Notes: generated from the sequence alone by a model not told the origin. Shown: positions 1-6,419, counted from the first letter of the stretch. The stretch is DNA of 6,747 nucleotides from Desulfobulbus_C sp964551175 (GCA_964551175.1 CAZKBZ010000128.1:1-6747), one strand, 5' to 3'. Made by a program: numbers and translations.

Positions 1-2937
1 CTCCGGCTTGAAAAAACGCAGCCGGTTGGCGTTGGAAACCACGGTAACCGATGACAGGGCCATGGCAGCCGAGGCAAACATGGGCTGCAGCAGCCAGCCT
101 GTAAAGGGGTAGAAAACACCGGCAGCCAGCGGAATGCCCACTACGTTGTAAATAAAGGCACCGAACAGATTCTGCTTGATGTTACGGATGGTGGCCCGGG
201 AGATCGCTATAGCCACCGAAACATGGGCCAGGGAATCACCGGCCAAGGTAATATCGGCATTGTCAATGGCCACATCGGTTCCCGAACCAATGGCAAATCC
301 TGTGTCAGCCTGGGCCAGGGCCGGAGCATCGTTGACACCGTCTCCCACCATGCCGACCTTGTGTCCCTTTTCCTGCAGAGCCTGCACCACCTGCAGTTTA
401 TCCTCGGGCAGAACCTCGGCATGTACTTCCGCAATTCCCAATTCACGGGCAACTGCTTCGGCCGTGGCCCGGTTGTCACCGGTACACATTACCACTGCAA
501 CTCCCCTCTCCTGCAACTTCTTGACAGCCCTGACCGAATCCTCGCGCACCGGATCGCGCAGGATTAACAGTCCCTGCACCTTCTGCTCATTGCCCAACCA
601 GATAGGTGTTGCCCCTTGCCCTGCCTGTTCATCGGCAATTGTGCTCAGTTCTGCAGGCAGCGTCAAACCGTTATCTGCAAGAAAATGGTGATTGCCCAGA
701 TAACAGGTCGCACCATCTACAACCGCCTGTACGCCCCTGCCGGTAACTGCCATAAAATCATGCAGAGGAAGCGATTCGATTCCTTTCTCCTGGGCGCTGG
801 TAAGCACAGCTTCGGCAAGAGGATGTTCAGAGCCCGCTTCCAGGCTGGCGGCAAGTTGCAGCAACCGGGTGCTGTCACCACCCGTGACCGGATGAATATC
901 CGTCACACCAGGTCTGCCGATGGTCAGGGTTCCTGTCTTATCCACAACCAGATGATCAAGCGTTGCCGCCGACTGCAGGGCATCCGAGTTGCGGATCAGG
1001 ATGTTCAGCTCTGCCGCCCGGCTGGTGCCGACCATGATGGCAATGGGGGTGGCAAGACCAAGGGCACAGGGGCAGGCGATTACCAGCACTGCGATTCCTG
1101 CTGTCAATGCGTAGGCCAGGCGCGGATCGGGTGCGACCAGGAACCAGATAACAAAGGTCAGCAGAGCAATACAAATTACGGTCGGCACAAAGATCGAGGA
1201 AACCTTGTCAGCCAGTCGACCGATGGGTGGTTTGCTGATCTGCGCCCGTTTGACCATGTTTATGATATGGGCCAGGGTCGTGTCCTCACCCAGGCTGGTC
1301 ACCTTGAAGGTGAAAGAGCCGGACTTGTTCATGGTGCCGCCGGTCACGTGATCACCCTTGCCTTTTGCTACCGGTAAAGGTTCACCTGTGAGCATGGACT
1401 CATCAACAGTTGACTGTCCTTCCACGATCTCACCGTCTATGGGGATCTTTTCACCCGGCCGGACCCGGATGCTGTCCCCAAGATGAAGCAGGGACACCGG
1501 GATTTCAAGTTCCTGATCATCGCGTACAACCATGGCCGATCGAGCCCGCAACCCGACCAGAGAACTGATCGCCTCACTGGTGGTCCGCTTGGCCCTGGTC
1601 TCCAGGGCATGGCCGAACTGGAGAAAGGCCAGGATCATGACCGAGGCATCAAGATAGAGATGATTATCCCGGCCTGGGATAAAATCCGGCTTGATTATTA
1701 TCATCAGGGAAGCCAGCCAGGCTGCAGAGGTCCCCAGGGCCACCAGGGTATCCATGTTGGAGGACCGGTGCCTGGCCTGTTTCCAGGCGGTTATATAGTA
1801 ATTTCTGCCGCTGAAGTACATAACGCCCAGGCAGACAAGGGCCAGCAGGAACCAGAACAGCTGGTTGTCTGCAAGCGGAGGGAACAGGCCCGACATATCT
1901 CCGGCCATGATACCGAAACCGGCTATAGCCGCAACTATGGCCCGCTGCCAGGATCGCCTGATCTCTTTCCTGGCCTCTTCGGCCTGCTCAAGATAAGGGT
2001 CAACGTACAGTTCTTCAATTGTTACCTGAATTCCCGCATCCTGCAGCAGAAGCAGAACATCTGCCGGATGAAGGCTGGTGGTTACCTGCAGCCTTTCGTT
2101 CTTCGGGACAAGTTCACTTTCACGATCACGGCTGAGCAGGAGTTGTCTGATTGTTTCCGGTTCTGTTTTCTGATCTTCAACCTTGAGCAGAAAGGTATCA
2201 CTGCTCCTCTGATCAACAAGGGAAGCATCATAGCCATGATCAATAACCGCATTCACCACCTGCTGCGGATCACCACCCACCACCCGGGCCTTTTTCTCCA
2301 CCAGGTTGACGGTGGCACTGCTGACCCCATCTACTGCAAGGATTGCCTGTTCCACATTGCGCACACAGCTGGAACAGGTCATATCAGAGATGGCAATTTC
2401 ATAACCTTCATCCCTGTCAGGTCCTGTGGTCATGGTCGACTCATCCAGGCCGGCATCATAGCCGTGATCAATAATTGCAGCAACCACGGCCTCCGGGTCT
2501 CCGCCGGTCACCAGGGCGCTTTTCTCCACCAGGTTTACGGCAGCGTCAGTGACACCGGGTACCGCACGTACAGCTTTTTCCACATTGGCCACGCAGGCGG
2601 CACAGGCCATGTCCATGACCCGGATGATATAACTCTGTCCATCGCTTTTCTGCTCAACAGTTTCCTCTTCTACCGCTTTCCCGGTCTGCAGCTGACAGGT
2701 CTCAGGAATGACCGGTTTTGGCCGCGCCTCGTAACCGGCCTCTTTTATGGCCTCAATCACCTCGTGGGGCCTGCCGCCGAAGACTTCAACGCGTGCTCCC
2801 TGCAGGTCGACTTTAACATCGTTCACCCCGGCCACCGAGCGCACGGTTTTATCCACCATGGCTTCACAGTGTTCACAGCTCATGCCGTCCACAGCAAGAA
2901 TATAGGAAGAAACAGTTACTGCTTCTTGATCAGTCAT
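1..2937 (-). CDS. copA: Cu(+)-exporting P1B-type ATPase CopA, multi-HMA form (3' end cut by window edge)
   Basis: This is an inner-membrane pump that uses ATP to move Cu(+) out of the cytoplasm. I translated it from the minus strand: 979 codons with no stop before the window edge, ending in the NANRLRFFKPE tail typical of CopA C-termini, so only a few residues should be missing. The N-terminus carries CxxC metal-binding domains at about 11-72 (GMSCEHC), 103-162 (DMACAAC) and 179-238 (DMTCSSC). A cysteine-free HMA-like segment follows at about 248-310. The catalytic core is canonical: TGE 517-519 (actuator), the CPC copper motif 622-624 in a membrane helix, phosphorylated D666 in DKTGTLT, HP 705-706 (nucleotide-binding domain) and GDGVND 865-870. 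YN 930-931 and MxLSS 959-963 match the conserved copper-site residues of the last two helices. It is longer than E. coli CopA (834 aa) because of the extra N-terminal modules. The start at 2937 lies inside the end of galE and has no clear Shine-Dalgarno. No copper-responsive operator was seen. Confidence 0.96.
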   Translation of the reverse strand, partial: MTDQEAVTVSSYILAVDGMSCEHCEAMVDKTVRSVAGVNDVKVDLQGARVEVFGGRPHEVIEAIKEAGYEARPKPVIPETCQLQTGKAVEEETVEQKSDGQSYIIRVMDMACAACVANVEKAVRAVPGVTDAAVNLVEKSALVTGGDPEAVVAAIIDHGYDAGLDESTMTTGPDRDEGYEIAISDMTCSSCVRNVEQAILAVDGVSSATVNLVEKKARVVGGDPQQVVNAVIDHGYDASLVDQRSSDTFLLKVEDQKTEPETIRQLLLSRDRESELVPKNERLQVTTSLHPADVLLLLQDAGIQVTIEELYVDPYLEQAEEARKEIRRSWQRAIVAAIAGFGIMAGDMSGLFPPLADNQLFWFLLALVCLGVMYFSGRNYYITAWKQARHRSSNMDTLVALGTSAAWLASLMIIIKPDFIPGRDNHLYLDASVMILAFLQFGHALETRAKRTTSEAISSLVGLRARSAMVVRDDQELEIPVSLLHLGDSIRVRPGEKIPIDGEIVEGQSTVDESMLTGEPLPVAKGKGDHVTGGTMNKSGSFTFKVTSLGEDTTLAHIINMVKRAQISKPPIGRLADKVSSIFVPTVICIALLTFVIWFLVAPDPRLAYALTAGIAVLVIACPCALGLATPIAIMVGTSRAAELNILIRNSDALQSAATLDHLVVDKTGTLTIGRPGVTDIHPVTGGDSTRLLQLAASLEAGSEHPLAEAVLTSAQEKGIESLPLHDFMAVTGRGVQAVVDGATCYLGNHHFLADNGLTLPAELSTIADEQAGQGATPIWLGNEQKVQGLLILRDPVREDSVRAVKKLQERGVAVVMCTGDNRATAEAVARELGIAEVHAEVLPEDKLQVVQALQEKGHKVGMVGDGVNDAPALAQADTGFAIGSGTDVAIDNADITLAGDSLAHVSVAIAISRATIRNIKQNLFGAFIYNVVGIPLAAGVFYPFTGWLLQPMFASAAMALSSVTVVSNANRLRFFKPE
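2224..2631 (-). repeat. Tandem duplicated HMA domain coding repeat in copA
   Basis: Two adjacent domain-coding units have a period of 228 bp (76 codons): residues 103-162 (bases 2452-2631) and 179-238 (bases 2224-2403). By hand alignment 38 of 60 residues are identical, including the VNLVEK, GGDP and IDHGYDA blocks. Parts are nearly identical in DNA: the 22-bp runs beginning at 2453 and 2225 differ at one base. The first HMA domain (residues 11-72) is much less similar, so the second and third domains look like products of a within-gene duplication or later gene conversion. Confidence 0.85.
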
Positions 2938-3952
2938 GGCTATACCCATTCGGGTTGTTTGACTGCCAGCGCCAGGTATCCATGCACATCTCTTCAATAC
3001 CGTGCTGCGCTCTCCAGCCCAGTTCTTTTTCCGCCAGCGAGGGATCGGCATAACACTGGGCTATGTCTCCTGACCGGCGTGGAGCGATTCTATAGGCAAC
3101 CTTTTTGCCGGTGACCTTTTCAAAGGCCCTGACCATATCCAGCACAGAATAGCCCTGGCCTGTTCCAAGATTATAGGTAACGACTCCAGGTTTTTCCTCC
3201 AGCTTCTCCAGGGCACATAAATGACCCTTTGCCAGGTCAACAACATGAATATAATCCCGCACCCCGGTTCCGTCCGGGGTGGGATAGTCGTCACCAAAGA
3301 CAGAGAGTTCCTCCAGTTTGCCAACTGCCACCTGGGAGATATAGGGCATCAGGTTGTTGGGAATCCCGTTGGGGTCCTCTCCTATACGACCGCTCTCATG
3401 GGCACCCACCGGATTAAAATAGCGCAACAGTCCAATGTTCCAGTCCGGGTCCGCCACGTGCACATCGCGCAGGATATCTTCGATCATGGCTTTGGTTCGG
3501 CCGTAAGGATTTGTGCAGGCCAGCAACGGGAAATCTTCAGTAATGGGGACAGTAGCCGGGTCGCCGTACACTGTTGCCGATGAGCTGAAAACGATATTTT
3601 TGATTCCGTGATCCTGCATGACCTGGCAGAGATTGATGGTACCGGTGAGGTTGTTCTTATAATACAGCAGGGGCTTTTCAACCGATTCACCAACAGCCTT
3701 GAGCCCGGCAAAGTGGATAACCGCGGTTGCTGTCGGACTTTCCTTGAACACCTGGTCAACGGCCACCGGATCGAGCAGATCCACCTGGAAAAAACGGACA
3801 GCCTTGCCGGTAAGCTGCTCCACCCGGTGCAGGCCTTCCCTATTTGCATTGCAGAGATTGTCGATAACAGTCACTTCATGACCACTGTTAAGCAGTTCCA
3901 GGCAGGTATGGCTGCCGATATAGCCGGCTCCGCCGGTAACAATAATATGCAT
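2930..3952 (-). CDS. galE: UDP-glucose/UDP-galactose 4-epimerase GalE
   Basis: A cytoplasmic NAD(+)-dependent extended short-chain dehydrogenase/reductase that interconverts UDP-galactose and UDP-glucose, supplying precursors for surface polysaccharide and galactose metabolism. At 340 aa it matches the family (E. coli GalE is 338). The N-terminal Rossmann fold has GGAGYIGSH at 7-15 and D31 after the second strand. The catalytic set is S125 (in SSSATVYG) with Y150 and K154 (YxxxK). RYFNPVGAH at 177-185 and DGTGVRDYIHV at 227-237 are typical GalE blocks. C300, in GDIAQCYADP, aligns with E. coli Y299, the residue limiting substrate size; a small residue there is associated with epimerases that also accept UDP-GlcNAc/UDP-GalNAc, so dual specificity is possible. 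The start is supported by the MHIIVTGGAGYIGSH N-terminus and an AGGAG 6 nt upstream. It overlaps copA by 8 nt and appears to be the first gene of that transcript. Confidence 0.97.
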   Translation of the reverse strand: MHIIVTGGAGYIGSHTCLELLNSGHEVTVIDNLCNANREGLHRVEQLTGKAVRFFQVDLLDPVAVDQVFKESPTATAVIHFAGLKAVGESVEKPLLYYKNNLTGTINLCQVMQDHGIKNIVFSSSATVYGDPATVPITEDFPLLACTNPYGRTKAMIEDILRDVHVADPDWNIGLLRYFNPVGAHESGRIGEDPNGIPNNLMPYISQVAVGKLEELSVFGDDYPTPDGTGVRDYIHVVDLAKGHLCALEKLEEKPGVVTYNLGTGQGYSVLDMVRAFEKVTGKKVAYRIAPRRSGDIAQCYADPSLAEKELGWRAQHGIEEMCMDTWRWQSNNPNGYSHD

Positions 3953-3958
3953 CAGGTT

Positions 3959-3963
3959 CTCCT
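3959..3963 (-). promoter_or_regulatory. galE ribosome-binding site (AGGAG)
   Basis: AGGAG on the minus strand lies 6 nt before the galE ATG at 3952, a near-ideal spacing that fixes the start. The site falls within a small perfect inverted repeat (3957-3961 with 3966-3970, 4-nt loop), so the SD could pair weakly in the mRNA. A 5-bp stem is probably too weak to control translation alone. Confidence 0.8.
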
Positions 3964-3994
3964 GAGAGAAAAATTTTTAATGAATATATTACGC

Positions 3995-4022
3995 TCTATA
4001 CCATAAAAAAGTATCTCGTCAC
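3995..4022 (-). promoter_or_regulatory. Candidate sigma70-type promoter for galE-copA
   Basis: On the minus strand GTGACG (4022-4017, 4/6 to TTGACA) is followed after 16 bp by TATAGA (4000-3995, 4/6 to TATAAT), with a T-rich spacer. It would start transcription near 3988, giving a leader of about 35 nt. TATATT at 3988-3983 is a competing -10 but has only a T-run as -35. Both hexamers are imperfect, so this is a plausible placement only. Confidence 0.3.
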
Positions 4023-4072
4023 AGAGATTGTAACTATGTGATTTCACCTGCGCAATATTTGTAACTGGTCTG

Positions 4073-4090
4073 AAGTGCTCATGATCACTT
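4073..4090. promoter_or_regulatory. Operator-like 18-bp dyad in the divergent intergenic region
   Basis: AAGTGCTCATGATCACTT is a perfect inverted repeat at 8 of 9 base pairs. It lies near the middle of the 246-bp region between galE and the tautomerase gene, just upstream of the candidate rightward promoter (centre about 58 bp before its predicted start point). The GTG-N8-CAC spacing resembles sites of the CRP/FNR superfamily, but the match to the CRP consensus is partial. A role as a regulator site is inference from symmetry and position. Confidence 0.4.
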
Positions 4091-4104
4091 ACTGAAAAAG
4101 CTGA

Positions 4105-4133
4105 TCGACTTCAAAATAGAATCCTGATATGGT
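4105..4133 (+). promoter_or_regulatory. Candidate extended -10 promoter for the tautomerase-ligA-acyP unit
   Basis: TCGACT (4105-4110, 4/6 to TTGACA), a 17-bp spacer, then TATGGT (4128-4133, 4/6 to TATAAT) preceded by TGA, giving an extended -10 (TGnTATGGT). Transcription would start near 4140 and leave a leader of about 60 nt. TATAAC at 4139-4144 is an alternative -10 without a recognisable -35. Confidence 0.38.
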
Positions 4134-4186
4134 GGTTTTATAACACTACAGGGGAGTTCATAAATCTCGAATCCTGTAAAATCCAT

Positions 4187-4190
4187 GAGG
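4187..4190 (+). promoter_or_regulatory. Ribosome-binding site of the tautomerase gene (GAGG)
   Basis: GAGG ends 8 nt before the ATG at 4199. It supports the start that places proline directly after the initiator methionine, as tautomerase chemistry requires. Confidence 0.65.
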
Positions 4191-4198
4191 GTTATCCT

Positions 4199-4384
4199 AT
4201 GCCGTATGTGAACATTCGTGTTGCCGGGAAACTGAGCCGGAAGCAGAAAAAGAAAATAGTCAAAGGAGTTACCAGAGTTATCGCTAAAGAGGCAGATAAA
4301 CCGGAATCATCCATTCTGATCTTCATTGATGAGGAACAACGGGAAAATATTGTCAGAGGTGGTGTCCTGCTCGATGACCAATAA
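4199..4384 (+). CDS. 4-oxalocrotonate tautomerase-like small tautomerase family protein
   Basis: A 61-residue protein starting MPYVNIRVAGKLS, matching the short (about 60-70 aa) tautomerase superfamily. After Met removal, Pro1 is the catalytic base in known members, which work as oligomers of small beta-alpha-beta subunits. The pattern fits: an N-terminal strand (YVNIRV), one helix (residues 13-32), a second strand (SILIFIDE), then a conserved RGG turn. Aligned by eye to Pseudomonas 4-oxalocrotonate tautomerase (mature numbering), the substrate-binding Arg11 and Arg39 are both leucine and Phe50 is isoleucine. It is therefore probably not a true 4-oxalocrotonate tautomerase, and its substrate is unknown. 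No aromatic-degradation genes are nearby. The last 11 nt overlap the start of ligA, suggesting co-expression. Confidence 0.85.
   Translation: MPYVNIRVAGKLSRKQKKKIVKGVTRVIAKEADKPESSILIFIDEEQRENIVRGGVLLDDQ
4355..4362 (+). promoter_or_regulatory. Weak, distant ribosome-binding site for ligA
   Basis: AGAGGTGG lies inside the tautomerase coding sequence and ends 11 nt before the chosen ligA ATG at 4374, slightly farther than optimal. Given the 11-nt overlap, ligA translation may rely partly on ribosomes finishing the tautomerase. Confidence 0.45.
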
Positions 4385-6419
4385 CCCCGAAGAAAAAGAA
4401 CGGGCCAGGGAACGTCTGCAGGAACTGCGCAAGCAGCTGAATTTTCATGCATACCGCTACTATGTCCTGGATGATCCGGTTATTGCTGATGTTGAATATG
4501 ACCGGATGTTCCAGGAATTACTGGAACTTGAAAAACAGTTTCCGGAGCTGGTCACCCCCGATTCCCCAAGTCTGCGGGTAGGCGGAGCGCCCCTGGACCG
4601 CTTCGCAGAGGCTGTGCATGCCTTTCCCATGCTCAGCCTGGATAATGTTTTTGAGCCTGCGGAACTGGCCGCTTTTGAAGAAAAAATTCAGCGCTACCTG
4701 CAGTCAACCGAGCCGCTGACCTACTGCACAGAACCAAAACTGGATGGTCTGGCAGTTGAGCTGGTTTATGAAAAGGGAGTATTTTACCAGGGTTCAACCC
4801 GGGGTGACGGACAGACAGGTGAAAATATCACTGCCCAGCTGCAGACAGTTCAGTCCATCCCTCTGCGCCTGTTGAACAGTGACCGCTCCATCCCGGATCA
4901 GCTGGTGGTGCGCGGTGAGGTGTTTCTGCCCCGCAAGGGTTTTGCAGAGCTGAACCGGCAGCGGGCCGAGCAGGGAGAGGTTCTGTTTGCAAATCCGCGC
5001 AATGCTGCGGCCGGTTCCCTGCGTCAGCTTGACCCGAAGGTGACAGCCACCAGGCCACTCAGCTTTTTTGTCTACGGGGTGGCTGATACCGGTGTTGTAC
5101 CCTGCCGGAACCTGGAAGAACTCTTCAGCTGGCTTGGCCGCATTGGATTTCCTGTCAATCCCCTGATCAGATTCTGCAGCTCTCTTGCGGAGGTGCATGA
5201 TCAATATACTTACCTGGAGAACATCCGGCACGAACTTGAATATGAGATCGACGGCATGGTCATCAAGGTCAGTGATTTTGCTCTTCAGCAACGGCTGGGC
5301 AACACGGCCCGGGCTCCGCGCTGGGCTGTAGCCTGGAAGTTCCCGGCCATCCAGGCCACTACGGTGATAAAAGACGTCGACTTCCAGGTCGGAAGAACGG
5401 GATCGGTAACGCCGGTGGCCATTCTGCAGCCCGTTAACGTAGACGGAGCCACGGTCCAGCGTGCCAGCCTGCATAACCGGGATGAAATCGAGCGCAAGGG
5501 ACTCATGATCGGGGATCATGTTCTTATCCAGCGGGCCGGTGACGTGATCCCTGAAGTCATCAAACCCATTGTAGAACAACGTACGGGCAGAGAAAAACCC
5601 ATTGTCTTCCCTGACAGATGTCCGGTCTGCGGACATCGGCTGGAACGTCCGCAAGGCGAGGCCATAACCCGCTGCATCAATCCGCACTGTCCGGCCCAGC
5701 GACTGCAGAGTCTGATCTATTTTACCGGAAAATCAGGGATGGATATTGAAGGTCTGGGCCGCAAGAATATGGAACAGCTGGTCGAGGCTGGTCTGGTCAA
5801 GGATATCCCGGATATCTTTCAGCTCAAACGCGAAGAGCTGGCAGGGCTTGAGGGCTGGGGAGATAAATCGGCTGACAATGTTCTGCAGGCTGTTGAACAT
5901 GCGAAACATACCTCATTGTCCCGGTTTCTCGGAGCGCTTGGCATACGGTATGTGGGCGAGGTGACGGCTGAGCTGCTGGCACGCCATTTCAAGACCCTTG
6001 ATGCTGTTATGGCTGCAGGCAGGGAGGATCTGCTCGAAGTGGAGGGTATTGGAGAGCAGGCAGCAGCCAGTCTGATCGATTATTTCTCTGACCCCTCGAC
6101 CCGGCAGATGCTTGACCGGCTGCTGGAACTGGGCCTGGATATCAGACCTCCTGAAAACGGAACCAGCCCCCTGGACGGGGAAGTGTTTCTTTTTACCGGT
6201 AGTTTGCAGTCCATGTCAAGGAATGAAGCGAAACAGCTGGTCAAGGAATTGGGAGGTCAGGTTGTTTCCGGAATCAGTCAACGGGTCACTCGCCTGATTG
6301 CAGGAAAAAAAGGAGGCAGCAAGCTGAAAAAAGCTGCTGCCCTGGGCATCCCGATTCTGACGGAAGAGGAGTTTCTGCATCTTGTGGGCAAACGCCAGGA
6401 GGTGACGAATGAAGAGTAA
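4374..6419 (+). CDS. ligA: NAD(+)-dependent DNA ligase LigA
   Basis: The replicative and repair ligase that seals nicks in duplex DNA using NAD(+) as AMP donor. With the start at 4374 it has 681 aa (E. coli LigA has 671) and all expected domains. Domain Ia (about 1-75) contains HAYRYYVLDDP, which binds the nicotinamide half of NAD. The adenylation domain has the AMP-accepting lysine K122 in KLDG, then R143, E182 in RGEVFLP, the NPRNAAAGSLRQLD block at 207-220, EIDGMVIKV 291-299 and K322 in WKFP. An OB fold follows (about 325-410). A four-cysteine zinc finger uses C416, C419, C434 and C439. Helix-hairpin-helix repeats span about 455-590, and a C-terminal BRCT domain about 601-675. An in-frame ATG at 4326 would add 16 non-family residues and deepen the overlap with the tautomerase, so it is rejected. 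Catalytic residues appear intact. Confidence 0.97.
   Translation: MTNNPEEKERARERLQELRKQLNFHAYRYYVLDDPVIADVEYDRMFQELLELEKQFPELVTPDSPSLRVGGAPLDRFAEAVHAFPMLSLDNVFEPAELAAFEEKIQRYLQSTEPLTYCTEPKLDGLAVELVYEKGVFYQGSTRGDGQTGENITAQLQTVQSIPLRLLNSDRSIPDQLVVRGEVFLPRKGFAELNRQRAEQGEVLFANPRNAAAGSLRQLDPKVTATRPLSFFVYGVADTGVVPCRNLEELFSWLGRIGFPVNPLIRFCSSLAEVHDQYTYLENIRHELEYEIDGMVIKVSDFALQQRLGNTARAPRWAVAWKFPAIQATTVIKDVDFQVGRTGSVTPVAILQPVNVDGATVQRASLHNRDEIERKGLMIGDHVLIQRAGDVIPEVIKPIVEQRTGREKPIVFPDRCPVCGHRLERPQGEAITRCINPHCPAQRLQSLIYFTGKSGMDIEGLGRKNMEQLVEAGLVKDIPDIFQLKREELAGLEGWGDKSADNVLQAVEHAKHTSLSRFLGALGIRYVGEVTAELLARHFKTLDAVMAAGREDLLEVEGIGEQAAASLIDYFSDPSTRQMLDRLLELGLDIRPPENGTSPLDGEVFLFTGSLQSMSRNEAKQLVKELGGQVVSGISQRVTRLIAGKKGGSKLKKAAALGIPILTEEEFLHLVGKRQEVTNEE
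6397..6402 (+). promoter_or_regulatory. Strong ribosome-binding site of acyP (AGGAGG)
   Basis: A full AGGAGG sits 6 nt before the ATG at 6409, inside the last codons of ligA. It is the best Shine-Dalgarno in the window and suggests acyP is translated efficiently on its own and not only by coupling to ligA. Confidence 0.85.

Larger units (their letters stand above)
3953..4198. other. AT-rich divergent intergenic region with short repeats
   Basis: This is the only sizeable gene-free stretch. It separates two outward-facing transcription units and is visibly richer in A+T than the genes. Besides the promoter and dyad candidates it contains TTGTAACT twice (4028-4035 and 4059-4066, 31 bp apart), GAATCCTG twice (4119-4126 and 4169-4176, 50 bp apart), a small GTGA-TT-TCAC inverted repeat (4038-4047) and the palindrome AAAAATTTTT (3969-3978). 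No tRNA, riboswitch or small ORF with a ribosome-binding site was found in it. Confidence 0.7.

Noticed and set aside
1..60. Truncated or broken copA
   Set aside because: The frame is open to the first base and reaches the conserved CopA C-terminal tail, so the missing stop comes from the window boundary and not from a mutation.
1483..3114. A 543-codon open frame on the plus strand
   Set aside because: It runs antisense to copA and the galE end, its translation has no recognisable motif, and both minus-strand genes have full sets of catalytic motifs. It is a codon-bias shadow.
2938..4198. CueR- or CsoR-type copper operator upstream of galE-copA
   Set aside because: I looked for the long inverted repeat with an over-spaced promoter (CueR) and for a G-tract pseudo-palindrome (CsoR) and saw neither. 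The intergenic dyad has a different pattern.
4326..4373. Upstream in-frame ATG for ligA, adding 16 residues
   Set aside because: The added residues do not resemble LigA N-termini and would lie within the tautomerase coding sequence. The ATG at 4374 starts just before the expected domain Ia.
4794..5687. A 297-codon open frame on the minus strand inside ligA
   Set aside because: It lies entirely antisense to the conserved ligase adenylation and OB domains and its product is not recognisable.
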